Of a DNA stretch of 64,000 nt, positions 35,529 through 43,987 are shown piece after piece. The notes beneath the pieces were generated by a model, which was given only the letters and a program-made list of their open reading frames with translations, was not told where the DNA came from and ran no database searches. Where the stretch lies: assembly GCA_963753055.1 (NCBI GenBank), contig CAVWAP010000002.1, positions 1 to 64,000 of the forward strand, given 5' to 3'. Made by a program: the position numbers and the translations under genes. This DNA comes from JAUWGC01 sp963753055 (GTDB lineage Bacteria > Bacteroidota > Bacteroidia > Bacteroidales > B18-G4). Position 1 is the stretch's first letter, and every line of letters begins with the position of its first letter.

Positions 35529-36905
35529 ATGCTGAAAACCCACGAAAAATTTCTTGCGGATTCTGAAAAAATGGCTTTCGATGTTGAGCACAGAAAGACT
35601 GTTAATTTCAATATATCTGCTTATGATCATGCCGTAATTCGTGGTAAGGAGATCTATAAAAATCTTGATCTTGCAAAGCAGAGAGCGTCATTCCTGAAGT
35701 CGAAAACAATCAACAACCTGGAAAAATACCTGAATACTTTTGTAGTAAATTTTGAGAGAAGAGGAGGAAAGATCCTGTGGGCTGAAAATGCTGAAACAGC
35801 TGTTGCTAAAATATTGAAAGTTGCTTTGGCAGCTGAAGCCAGGGCCATTGTTAAGTCAAAGTCGATGGTCACCGAAGAGATTGATGTCAATGATGCGCTG
35901 GAGAAAAATGGTATCGAATCTCTTGAAACAGACCTTGGAGAATATATTGTTCAACAGGCCGGACAAAAGCCCTACCATATTGTTACTCCGGCGATGCATA
36001 TGTCTAAAGAGGATGTAGCCCAGTTGTTTCATGAAAAGTTTGATATTTCACCAGACAGCACCCCGGAGGAAATTACGGCTTTTGTGAGAAAGCTGCTCAG
36101 GGAAAAATTCAAAAACGCTGATGTGGGTATCACCGGAAGCAATTTTATCATTGCTGATGTAGGAGGCGTTGCCTTAACAGAAAACGAGGGCAACGGGATG
36201 CTGTCATTCTCCTTTCCGAAGATTCATATTGCTGTTACAGGTATAGAAAAGATCATCCCCTCCATGGGCGATCTTGATATTTTCTGGCCACTTCTGGCAA
36301 CGCATGGCACGGGCCAGTACATGACAGTCTACAATTCATTATTGCTTGGTCCCAGGCAGGATGATGAGATCGACGGACCGGAAGAAATGTATGTGGTCCT
36401 GCTGGATAATGGGCGCACCAACCTGCTTAAGGAAATAAAGCAGCGGGAAGCCTTGAACTGTATTCGCTGTGGCGCCTGCCTGAATGCCTGCCCGGTATAT
36501 AAAAACATAGGAGGCCATACCTATGGTACGACGTATAGCGGACCTATTGGTGCGGTGATCACACCTCATATGAAAGGAGTGGAGGCTTATAAACATCTTA
36601 GCTTTGCTTCCTCGCTTTGCGGGCGCTGCACCGAGGTATGCCCTGTCAACATTCCCCTTCATGAGATGCTTTTGCAAAACAGGAATGATGCTGTAATGAA
36701 GGGATTTACAACTTCTTCGGAAAGACTAACCATGAAAGGCTGGAAGAAGACAATGAAAAACAGGTCGATGATGGATCTTGTTGGTGGAAGCCTCAAAAAC
36801 CTGGCCGTGAAACAAGTATTTCATAAAGCCTGGGGCAGTCGACGAGCCCTGCCTGAATTTAGCGACAAATCATTTAAAAAACTCTACCGCTCAAGGAAAA
36901 AATAA
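35529..36905 (+). CDS. lutB: LutB-type iron-sulfur protein (lactate utilisation)
   Basis: A 458-residue LutB-family protein, part of the LutABC complex that oxidises L-lactate. The N-terminal LUD domain (about 60-290) shows VGITGSNFIIADVGGVALTE and NEGNGMLSFSFPKIHI. Two [4Fe-4S] motifs follow: NCIRCGACLNACPVY and CGRCTEVCPVNIP. The C-terminal tail is basic. Neither lutA nor lutC is adjacent; the next features are repeats and a four-helix-bundle gene. The partners may be elsewhere, or the protein may serve another electron-transfer role. Confidence 0.9.
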   Translation: MLKTHEKFLADSEKMAFDVEHRKTVNFNISAYDHAVIRGKEIYKNLDLAKQRASFLKSKTINNLEKYLNTFVVNFERRGGKILWAENAETAVAKILKVALAAEARAIVKSKSMVTEEIDVNDALEKNGIESLETDLGEYIVQQAGQKPYHIVTPAMHMSKEDVAQLFHEKFDISPDSTPEEITAFVRKLLREKFKNADVGITGSNFIIADVGGVALTENEGNGMLSFSFPKIHIAVTGIEKIIPSMGDLDIFWPLLATHGTGQYMTVYNSLLLGPRQDDEIDGPEEMYVVLLDNGRTNLLKEIKQREALNCIRCGACLNACPVYKNIGGHTYGTTYSGPIGAVITPHMKGVEAYKHLSFASSLCGRCTEVCPVNIPLHEMLLQNRNDAVMKGFTTSSERLTMKGWKKTMKNRSMMDLVGGSLKNLAVKQVFHKAWGSRRALPEFSDKSFKKLYRSRKK

Positions 36906-36914
36906 AGCGCTGAT

Positions 36915-36954
36915 GATATCTGATTCGTGATATCTGATATCTGATATTTGATTT
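36915..36954. repeat. Left 40-bp inverted repeat of cassette A (GATATCTGA family)
   Basis: Begins GATATCTGATTCGTGATATC and ends TATTTGATTT. The reverse complement matches 37416-37455 at 39 of 40 positions. It starts nine bases after the lutB stop codon. Confidence 0.9.
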
Positions 36955-36970
36955 ATTTGGGAAGGTTGAT

Positions 36971-37000
36971 GGGAACGAATTGTAACATTTGGGTATTAAC
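36971..37000 (+). promoter_or_regulatory. GGGAACG...TATTAAC box upstream of four-helix-bundle gene A
   Basis: GGGAACG (36971-36977), 16 bases, TATTAAC (36994-37000), ATG at 37018. The GGGAACG starts 47 bases before the ATG, exactly as in cassette B. It is similar to the box before the ECF sigma gene, and consistent with an ECF-type promoter. Confidence 0.55.
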
Positions 37001-37017
37001 TATTAAAACCCTTTGTT

Positions 37018-37383
37018 ATGAGACGACAAGACCCTGCAGAAAGACTAATTGATTTTGCTGTTCTGGTATATGATGTATCAAATATTTTCCTTAACAAAAC
37101 CGGAAACCATCACTTCTCAAACCAAATTATCAGATCATCATCTTCAACAGCACTAAATTATGGGGAAGCCCTGGCGGCAGAATCTAAAAAAGATTTCATT
37201 CATAAAACAAGAATTGTACTTAAAGAATTACGGGAGACATTTTTTGCACTTCAGATAATTCACAAAATAAAACTCTGTAAATCAGAACCAATGGTAGTGA
37301 GGGCTTTAAAAGAGAACAATGAATTGATATCTATTTTTGTTAAAACGATTCAAACCGCAGAGAAGAATCTTCACAACAAATAA
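37018..37383 (+). CDS. Four helix bundle protein (23S rRNA intervening-sequence family), cassette A
   Basis: A 121-residue all-helical protein of the family first seen encoded within 23S rRNA intervening sequences. Typical marks are RLIDFAVLVYDVSN at the start, HHFSNQIIRSSSSTALNYGEA in the middle and KTRIVLKELRETFFALQII. Known structures form pentamers of four-helix bundles; the role is unknown. Here it is not in an rRNA gene. It sits alone between two 40-base inverted repeats and after a GGGAACG box, where an unrelated housekeeping neighbour would be expected between lutB and the tlpA/mre region. This framing suggests a discrete inserted cassette. Confidence 0.88.
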   Translation: MRRQDPAERLIDFAVLVYDVSNIFLNKTGNHHFSNQIIRSSSSTALNYGEALAAESKKDFIHKTRIVLKELRETFFALQIIHKIKLCKSEPMVVRALKENNELISIFVKTIQTAEKNLHNK

Positions 37384-37415
37384 TTATTCAAAAGATAAAT
37401 AATAAAATCAAAAAC

Positions 37416-37455
37416 AAATCAAATATCAGATATCAGATATCATGAATCAGATATC
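37416..37455. repeat. Right 40-bp inverted repeat of cassette A
   Basis: Begins AAATCAAATATCAGATATC and ends GAATCAGATATC. It has one mismatch to the reverse complement of 36915-36954. It overlaps the last two codons and the TGA stop (37447-37449) of the minus-strand tlpA-like gene, so the repeat supplies that gene's terminus. Confidence 0.9.
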
Positions 37456-38568
37456 ATTGTTAAAGATTTCTTCAAGCTTTTTACGCAACCTATCACCACG
37501 AAGATTTTTAGCAATAATAATCCCATCAGGGTCAAGGAGTACATTTGACGGAATAGAGAGTACACCGTAAAGGTGCGCTGCATGACAGTCCCACCCCTTA
37601 AGGTCGGAAAGCTGTGGCCAGGTCAGGTTGTCTTCATTGATAGCCTTGATCCAGTCTTCTTTGTTCTGGTCAAGAGATATTCCAAGGATCTCAAAATTCT
37701 CGTTCCTGAAATCATAATAGTTTGCAACAAGGTTGGGGTTTTCACGACGGCAGGGACCGCACCATGATGCCCAGAAATCAATCAACAAATACCTTCCTGC
37801 GCTGATGTCAGTTAGCTTGAACATTTTGCCATTCCTGTCTTCCATTTCAAAAGGGATCAGCGTTTGCCCAATAGCAACACGCTGCAGCACGACCAATCGA
37901 TTGTTAAGATATGTTACGTAGATTGAACGCTTTACCGATTCATCGAAGGATTCAACAATCTGTTCAAGGTCAGCCAGCTTAAGCTGATAGATATTTCTAT
38001 AAGCGATATAGGGTGTTACTGCTGACTTATTATTATCAAGAATATATTCCTGGATAAAAACTTCTTTCTTTTCATAGATAGAATCGATGGTTGCTTCAAA
38101 CTTATTTGCCAGGGCTTGATTGTCCTGTTCGCGTGCGGTTTTGAAAGCATCCACGTATTTCTTAATGTCTGTGTCGTAAACAGCAACAGCATCCAGGAAA
38201 GCCTCATAATCATCATTGCTGGCCGAACCCGAAATCACCGTGTTATTAATACTGTCAACATCAATATCTATTTGTATGTCAGAGGCCTCGAGAAAAAATG
38301 GAACCAGTGACATCGTCTGAGGTATCTGGATATAATAACGGACGGGATAATCCACATCTCCGGTAAATGAAAACTGCCCCTTAAGCATTTGTGTTGAATC
38401 AACAGGCTCCCATTTACCATCCTTACGCTGTTTGATATACACAGTGGCATCAAGCTCTTTATTAATAGTTCCTTTAATAGAATACTGCTTGTCGCTTTCT
38501 TTTTTTTCTGGTCCTGAGCAGGAAAAAACAATAGCGATAATAACAATAAGCAAAATAGATCTTTTCAT
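37447..38568 (-). CDS. TlpA-like thiol-disulfide oxidoreductase lipoprotein
   Basis: A 373-residue lipoprotein (lipobox IAIVFSC) with an N-terminal DUF4369-type domain (QYSIKGTINKELDATVYIKQ) and a C-terminal thioredoxin fold (about 235-370) carrying the redox motif in FWASWCGPCRRENPNL. It would reduce or isomerise periplasmic disulfides. The last residues (DI and the stop) come from the right inverted repeat of cassette A, so the natural C-terminus may have been trimmed or replaced. It lies downstream of mreD on the same strand with a 41-base gap. Confidence 0.88.
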   Translation of the reverse strand: MKRSILLIVIIAIVFSCSGPEKKESDKQYSIKGTINKELDATVYIKQRKDGKWEPVDSTQMLKGQFSFTGDVDYPVRYYIQIPQTMSLVPFFLEASDIQIDIDVDSINNTVISGSASNDDYEAFLDAVAVYDTDIKKYVDAFKTAREQDNQALANKFEATIDSIYEKKEVFIQEYILDNNKSAVTPYIAYRNIYQLKLADLEQIVESFDESVKRSIYVTYLNNRLVVLQRVAIGQTLIPFEMEDRNGKMFKLTDISAGRYLLIDFWASWCGPCRRENPNLVANYYDFRNENFEILGISLDQNKEDWIKAINEDNLTWPQLSDLKGWDCHAAHLYGVLSIPSNVLLDPDGIIIAKNLRGDRLRKKLEEIFNNDI

Positions 38569-38609
38569 AGTATGAATTTTATTTAGGTGTCAAAGATAAA
38601 GATAAAATG

Positions 38610-39131
38610 CTATTTCTTATGTCCGTAGAAGAGGAGCTGGGTAAGAAGGATAAGGACAATCGTGATTGCCGAGCTGATCAGGACACGTGACATTGTAATG
38701 ACGAAATCACTGAACCGGAAAACCTCAAGATAAAAGAGTACAAGGTGATGAAGCAGAACCAGGATGGAGGAATAAGCCAAAAACCAGGCAAAGCCAAAAA
38801 CATGTATATCGGGACTGCTACCGGGTTCTATTTCTTTATTGGAGCTCAAGAGGCTGATCAGGCCGGGGCGGCAAAAAGCCATAAACGTTGAGGCTGCCGC
38901 ATGCAGGCCGGGTGTGTTTGTAAACATGTCGATTGCAAGCCCCATGAAAAATGCTGCTGAAAGCAAAAGCCAGCGAGGTGTTTGAAAAGGCAACATCAGG
39001 ATGAAGAGAACATACAGGTATGGATTAATATATCCACTCAGTTGTATATTATTCAGGATAAGAACCTGGAACAGGAAAAGTAAGATAAAGCGGATGATAT
39101 TTAGCCAGATCTCTCTATTCATCTGTGACAA
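38610..39131 (-). CDS. mreD: Rod shape-determining protein MreD
   Basis: A 173-residue inner-membrane protein with five to six helices (IIRFILLFLFQVLILNNI, LYVLFILMLPFQTPRW, FFMGLAIDMFTNTPGLHAAA). It is the MreD subunit of the elongasome that guides lateral wall synthesis. It overlaps mreC by 17 bases. In most Bacteroidetes mrdA (PBP2) and rodA follow; here tlpA follows instead and neither is found in the window. Confidence 0.88.
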   Translation of the reverse strand: MSQMNREIWLNIIRFILLFLFQVLILNNIQLSGYINPYLYVLFILMLPFQTPRWLLLSAAFFMGLAIDMFTNTPGLHAAASTFMAFCRPGLISLLSSNKEIEPGSSPDIHVFGFAWFLAYSSILVLLHHLVLFYLEVFRFSDFVITMSRVLISSAITIVLILLTQLLFYGHKK

Positions 39132-39933
39132 CCTCCATTAGTTCTTCTTGTTGGTCCTGCATCAGGTTTTGTACCACGTACACATGCTTTAGCCTGTTGA
39201 AGTCTGCAGAGAACCAGATAATTGCACTATTGAGGTTGGTTCCCTCCACCCTTTCATATTCCTTAATAGTCCCTATAGGCAGTCCCTCAGGGAAAATAAA
39301 GGAATATCCACTGGAGATAATCGTATCTTTCTCATGAAGCCGAATATGGGTTGGAATATCATCTAAGATACCGGTGCGGTAATTTCTGCCATCCCAGAAA
39401 ACGTTAGCCATCTGATCGTTTTTCTTAATCTTGGAACTGATCTTAACGTCTTCGTGTAACAGCGACATACCCGTACTGTATAGTTGGGATACACCGATGA
39501 TAATCCCACAAATACCGTCAGGTGAAACCACTCCCATATCTGGTTTAATACCGTGTTTGCTTCCCTTGTTGATCATGAAGTAATTATTTCTCCTGTTAAC
39601 AGAATTATTAATGACTTTAGCCGGGATGAAACGGTAAACAGAATCGCGGGAGTAAAAAGTAATGGTGTCGTTAATTAAAAACGAAGCATCAAGCTGGCTG
39701 CGCAGAAGGGCATTTTCTTTTGCCAGCTGCTGGTTATCAGTTTTTAGAGCAAAATATTCTGTGGTGTTGCTGTATATGGAATTGATGAAGCCGGTGAAGC
39801 GGTTTGCAGAGTTGATGACATGCGTATTAGGGTAGTAATTATTGTTTACGAAAACGGTCAATGCAATTGCTTCAAGTATGACAAACATGAAGAAAAAATA
39901 ATGTTTGCTGAAAAATGCAATCAACGTTCGCAT
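39115..39933 (-). CDS. mreC: Rod shape-determining protein MreC
   Basis: A 272-residue bitopic protein: an N-terminal membrane helix (HYFFFMFVILEAIALTVFV), a coiled-coil segment (about 60-90, ALKTDNQQLAKENALLRSQL) and the periplasmic beta domain (NYFMINKGSKHGIKPDMGVV, SSKIKKNDQMANVFWDGR). It links MreB and the wall synthases. It is four bases downstream of mreB and overlaps mreD. Confidence 0.93.
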   Translation of the reverse strand: MRTLIAFFSKHYFFFMFVILEAIALTVFVNNNYYPNTHVINSANRFTGFINSIYSNTTEYFALKTDNQQLAKENALLRSQLDASFLINDTITFYSRDSVYRFIPAKVINNSVNRRNNYFMINKGSKHGIKPDMGVVSPDGICGIIIGVSQLYSTGMSLLHEDVKISSKIKKNDQMANVFWDGRNYRTGILDDIPTHIRLHEKDTIISSGYSFIFPEGLPIGTIKEYERVEGTNLNSAIIWFSADFNRLKHVYVVQNLMQDQQEELMEVVTDE

Positions 39934-39937
39934 TGTC

Positions 39938-40960
39938 CTATTTTATAAGGAAAGTAAACTTGTCAAAGTTCTTCAAAGCAATACCGGTTCCACGGGCAAC
40001 AGCCCTTAATGGATCCTCGGCCACATGTAATGGCAACTTGGTCTTCAGGTGCAGCCGTTTATCCAGCCCCCTGAGCATGGAGCCACCACCAGCCAGGTAA
40101 ATACCTGTCCGGTATATGTCTGCAGAAAGCTCAGGTGGTGTCATTTCCAACGTATTAAGCACAGCAGATTCAATCTTGGAAATAGACTTGTCGAGTGCAT
40201 GTGCTATCTCTGCGTAATTAACCGTGATCTCCTTTGGAATACCCGTCAGCATGTCCCTGCCATGAACGGCATAATCTTCCGGCGGGTTGTCAATATCCGG
40301 AATGGCAGCTCCAACCTCTATCTTGATCCTCTCTGCTGTACGTTCACCAATATTGATATTATGTTGCTTCCTCATGTATTCGATGATATCATAGTTGAAA
40401 TCATCTCCGGCAATACGGATAGATTTATTGTTAACGATACCACCCAGGGCAATGACCGCGATCTCGCTGGTACCGCCACCAACATCAATAACCATGTTTC
40501 CGGTAGGCTCAAGCACATCAATTCCCATACCGATGGCGGCGGCCATAGGCTCATGGATCAGCTTAACCTCCTTGGCACCAGCCTGCTCCGCTGAATCTTT
40601 TACAGCACGCTCTTCAACCTCTGTAATACCCGAAGGTATACAGATTACCATTTTTAATGCCGGGGGAAATAAGGTTTTGCGGGGAAAGATCATCTTGATC
40701 ATTTCCCTGATCATATATTCTGCTGATTGGAAGTCTGCTATCACACCATCCCTCAGTGGCCTGACAGTCTTGATGTTTTCATGGGTCTTGCCATGCATCA
40801 TCTGGGCCTTCCTGCCCACAGCAATGATTTGCCCGGTGTTTCTTTCAATGGCCACGATCGATGGCTCATCAACAACCACCTTATCATCAAAAATGATAAT
40901 AGTATTGGCCGTTCCCAGGTCAATCGCTATTTCTTTAGTTAAAAAGGAAAACAGTCCCAT
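39938..40960 (-). CDS. mreB: Rod shape-determining protein MreB
   Basis: A 340-residue actin homologue that forms membrane-bound filaments organising wall growth. Actin-fold ATP motifs are visible: phosphate 1 in IDLGTANTIIIFDDK, phosphate 2 in MVIDVGGGTSEIAVIALGG and the adenosine motif in IYLAGGGSMLRGLD. The N-terminal amphipathic start (MGLFSFL) suits membrane binding. It lies between purH and mreC, the usual Bacteroidetes order. Confidence 0.97.
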   Translation of the reverse strand: MGLFSFLTKEIAIDLGTANTIIIFDDKVVVDEPSIVAIERNTGQIIAVGRKAQMMHGKTHENIKTVRPLRDGVIADFQSAEYMIREMIKMIFPRKTLFPPALKMVICIPSGITEVEERAVKDSAEQAGAKEVKLIHEPMAAAIGMGIDVLEPTGNMVIDVGGGTSEIAVIALGGIVNNKSIRIAGDDFNYDIIEYMRKQHNINIGERTAERIKIEVGAAIPDIDNPPEDYAVHGRDMLTGIPKEITVNYAEIAHALDKSISKIESAVLNTLEMTPPELSADIYRTGIYLAGGGSMLRGLDKRLHLKTKLPLHVAEDPLRAVARGTGIALKNFDKFTFLIK

Positions 40961-40982
40961 ATGTTATTTTGCTTACTTACTT

Positions 40983-42503
40983 TTAATGTTTAAAATGCCT
41001 TGTGCCGGTGAAAACCATTGCCATGTCATTGTTGTTACAGTAGTCAATGGACTCCTGGTCCCTGACAGATCCTCCCGGTTGGATTACCGCTTTGATTCCA
41101 GCCTTGTGGGCTATCTCAACGGAATCCGCAAATGGGAAAAAAGCATCTGAGGCCATAACAGCTCCATCCAGCTCTAACTCAAATGACCTGGCTTTCTCTA
41201 TAGCCTGCTTAAGGGCGTCTACCCTTGATGTCTGACCCACACCGGTCCCAATAAGTTGCCTGTTTTTCGCCAATACAATCGCGTTAGACTTGGTATGTTT
41301 TACGATGATATTTGCAAAAAGTAAATCATTTTTCTCATTTTCTTTTGGAGACAAGCTTGTTACAGTCTCCATTTCCTCTATTGATAAGGGTTTTAGGTCT
41401 TTGTCCTGTGCTATAACGCCATTAAGAACGGATTTGTATTGCAGTGCAGGAAAAGTATAGGATTTTGCTTTAAGGATGATGCGGTTTTTCTTTGATTTCA
41501 GGATCTCCAGGGCCTCATCATCATAACCCGGAGCCAGTAATACCTCCAGGAATATTTTATTGATTTCTTCAGCGGTGACTTTATCAACAGCCCTGTTGGT
41601 AATAATAACTCCCCCGAAGGCGGATATTGGATCACCGGCCAGTGCATCTTTCCAGGCTTCGGTTAGGTCGTCGCGGGAGGCTACACCACATGCATTGGTG
41701 TGCTTCAGGATGGCAAAAGTAGGATTTGAAAATTCGCTGATCAGGTTGATTGCAGCGTCAATGTCAACCAGGTTGTTGTAGCTTATGGCCTTGCCATGAA
41801 GCTGTTCGAACACCTTATCCAGGCGACCGTAAAACCTGCCGGCCTGGTGTGGGTTTTCTCCATACCTCATGGGGTTGGGGTGGGCGATACTGCGTTTAAA
41901 AGCAGTGCCATTATCTCCATCGAAATAATTAAAAATAGCTGTATCGTAATGGGAGCTTACATCAAAAGCATAGCGGGCAAAAAGCCTCCTGTCGTCCACA
42001 GATGTTAAGCCATTCTTTTCCTGCAGCAGGGCAATAAGTTCATCATATTGATCTGAAGAAGGGACGATCAGCACGTCCTTGTAATTTTTTGCACCGGCAC
42101 GGATCAACGAGATACCACCAATATCAATTTTTTCTATGATGTCCTGTTCTGAAGCACCTGATGACACTGTTTCTTCAAAAGGATAAAGGTCCACGATGAC
42201 CAGGTCAAATTCAGGTATTTCATAAGAAGATAGCTGCTCCAGGTCCTCCTGGAGATCTCGTCGTGCCAGGATGCCGCCAAAGACTTTTGGATGAAGAGTT
42301 TTGACACGACCACCGAGGATGGAGGGATAATCAGTTAAGGACTCAACCGTATATGCCTCAACGCCAAGATCCTTGATATAATCATAGGTGCCCCCGGTGG
42401 AATAGATCCTGATATTTAAACTTGTTAATAAATAAACGATTTCATCAAGCCTGTCTTTATGGTAGACAGAAATTAGTGCATTCTTGATTTTCTTATTTTG
42501 CAT
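40983..42503 (-). CDS. purH: Bifunctional AICAR transformylase / IMP cyclohydrolase
   Basis: Last two steps of IMP synthesis. The ATG at 42503 (MQNKKIKNALISVYHKD) gives 506 residues; an upstream extension to 42542 is unlikely. The N-terminal MGS-like cyclohydrolase domain has YSTGGTYDYIKDLGVEAYTV and GGRVKTLHPKVFGGILARR. The C-terminal transformylase domain has PHQAGRFYGR, ILKHTNACGVASRDDL and the end QPGGSVRDQESIDYCNNND. Length and order are normal. It is upstream of mreB with a 22-base gap. Confidence 0.96.
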   Translation of the reverse strand: MQNKKIKNALISVYHKDRLDEIVYLLTSLNIRIYSTGGTYDYIKDLGVEAYTVESLTDYPSILGGRVKTLHPKVFGGILARRDLQEDLEQLSSYEIPEFDLVIVDLYPFEETVSSGASEQDIIEKIDIGGISLIRAGAKNYKDVLIVPSSDQYDELIALLQEKNGLTSVDDRRLFARYAFDVSSHYDTAIFNYFDGDNGTAFKRSIAHPNPMRYGENPHQAGRFYGRLDKVFEQLHGKAISYNNLVDIDAAINLISEFSNPTFAILKHTNACGVASRDDLTEAWKDALAGDPISAFGGVIITNRAVDKVTAEEINKIFLEVLLAPGYDDEALEILKSKKNRIILKAKSYTFPALQYKSVLNGVIAQDKDLKPLSIEEMETVTSLSPKENEKNDLLFANIIVKHTKSNAIVLAKNRQLIGTGVGQTSRVDALKQAIEKARSFELELDGAVMASDAFFPFADSVEIAHKAGIKAVIQPGGSVRDQESIDYCNNNDMAMVFTGTRHFKH

Positions 42504-42610
42504 TGAATAGTAGTTTATTACAAGGGCCTGAATAAGAGCCACAAATTTAATGCATAATTTTCAAAGTAATAGTATTAACTTTACAAATTGCGCCCGCAAA
42601 CAGGAAAAGT

Positions 42611-43852
42611 ATGATACTTATAAGACTGATCCGCGAAAGCTTCAATTTCGCCCTGCACGAACTGATGGTTCACAAGACCAGGACCATGCTTACATTGCTT
42701 GGAATAACCATTGGGATCTTTTCGGTGATTATGGTGTTCACCATCTTCGACTCCATGGAACGCAAAATGCGTAAAGGGATTGACTCTTTGGGTAGCAATG
42801 TGCTGTTTATCACCAAGTGGCCCTGGTCAATGGGTGGGGATTATCCCTGGTGGAAATATTACAGACGCCCGGAACCGAGCCTTAATGATCTGAAAGAGAT
42901 AGAGAAAAGAAGCACCGCATCGGTGGCCAGCGCCTATATGACCGGTTTTAACCGTACCCTCAAATATCAGAACAACAGCATTGAAAGTGTTGAAATCATA
43001 GGAACTTCACATAATTACTATATTGTATTGCCGTTCGATCTCCACGATGGCCGGTATTTTTCCCAGCTTGAATCCAACTCGGGCCGGCCAGTTGCCATCA
43101 TAGGAAATAATATTGCTGAGAACCTTTTTAAGAACACAAACGCCATAGGCAAGAAATTCAAAATGTCCGGCAGAAAGATAGAGGTCATCGGAGTGATGGC
43201 CATAGAAGGAGAAGACATGTTTGGAAACTCATCCGACAATATGGTCATTATCCCGGTAAACTATGCTAAAACATTTATAGACCTTCACGACAGGGGTGCT
43301 AATATTGTTGTGATGGCCAAACCGGGCGTTTCCAATGAAGAGTTGAAAGATGAACTGATCGGGATAATGCGATCGGTGAGGAAGCTCAAACCTAACGCTG
43401 ATGATGATTTCTCCATCAACGAAATAGATATTATTTCACAGGGTTTTGATGATTTCTTCTCTGTGGTTGCCGTTATTGGCTGGATCATTGGAGGCTTTTC
43501 CCTGCTCGTCGGTGGCTTCGGCATTGCCAACATTATGTTTGTGTCTGTCAGGGAAAGGATCAACATTATTGGAATACAGAAAGCCCTTGGGGCAAAGAAC
43601 TATTTCATACTCCTGCAGTTCCTTTTCGAAGCAATCTTTCTCGCCATATTCGGTGGTGTGGTCGGACTGCTTATCATCTTCCTGATTACCCTGATAACGA
43701 CCTACGTACTTGATTTTGAATTGGTCCTGACACAGGGCAATATCACCCTTGGCATACTTGTCTCTGTGGGGATTGGAGTGGTTGCCGGACTGATCCCGGC
43801 CCTGTCAGCATCACGGCTGAACCCGGTAGACGCCATGAGGGCGAATGCTTAA
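42611..43852 (+). CDS. MacB/FtsX-type ABC transporter permease
   Basis: A 413-residue permease of the MacB-like family: an N-terminal membrane helix (TMLTLLGITIGIFSVIMVFT), a large periplasmic MacB_PCD domain (about 45-270), then the FtsX domain with three helices (VVAVIGWIIGGFSLLVGGFG, FEAIFLAIFGGVVGLLIIFL, VSVGIGVVAGLIPALSASRL) ending RLNPVDAMRA. Such permeases couple to an ATPase that is not adjacent here. The substrate is unknown; the family covers lipoprotein release, toxin and peptide export. The stop is followed after one base by the GAAGGGT repeat array. Confidence 0.9.
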   Translation: MILIRLIRESFNFALHELMVHKTRTMLTLLGITIGIFSVIMVFTIFDSMERKMRKGIDSLGSNVLFITKWPWSMGGDYPWWKYYRRPEPSLNDLKEIEKRSTASVASAYMTGFNRTLKYQNNSIESVEIIGTSHNYYIVLPFDLHDGRYFSQLESNSGRPVAIIGNNIAENLFKNTNAIGKKFKMSGRKIEVIGVMAIEGEDMFGNSSDNMVIIPVNYAKTFIDLHDRGANIVVMAKPGVSNEELKDELIGIMRSVRKLKPNADDDFSINEIDIISQGFDDFFSVVAVIGWIIGGFSLLVGGFGIANIMFVSVRERINIIGIQKALGAKNYFILLQFLFEAIFLAIFGGVVGLLIIFLITLITTYVLDFELVLTQGNITLGILVSVGIGVVAGLIPALSASRLNPVDAMRANA

Positions 43853-43853
43853 G

Positions 43854-43934
43854 GGGTGAAGAGTGAGGGGTGAAGAGTGAGGTGTGAAGGGTGAAGGGTG
43901 AAGGGTGAAGGGTGAAGGGTGAAGGGTGAAGAGA
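43854..43934. repeat. GAAGGGT tandem array, left side of cassette B
   Basis: About eleven near-copies of a 7-base unit (GGGTGAA, with GAGTGAG and GTGTGAA variants). Bases 43871-43898 are the exact reverse complement of 44351-44378. It begins one base after the permease stop. Confidence 0.9.
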
Positions 43935-43940
43935 AAAAAT

Positions 43941-43969
43941 GGGAACGTTTTGTGATTTTTGGTATTAAC
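43941..43969 (+). promoter_or_regulatory. GGGAACG...TATTAAC box upstream of four-helix-bundle gene B
   Basis: GGGAACG (43941-43947), 15 bases, TATTAAC (43963-43969), ATG at 43988. GGGAACGTTTT is identical to the start of the sigma-gene box at 9580, and the distance to the ATG (47 bases) equals that in cassette A. Confidence 0.55.
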
Positions 43970-43987
43970 TAATAAATACCAGAAACA

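Noticed and set aside
42550..42774. Short open frame overlapping the permease start
   Set aside because: It lies out of frame over the start of the MacB-like gene and has no protein-like composition or start context.
43854..43934. Tandem GAAGGGT array as a CRISPR array
   Set aside because: The units are seven bases with no spacers and there are no cas genes. The same applies to the TGAACACTG and GATATCTGA arrays.
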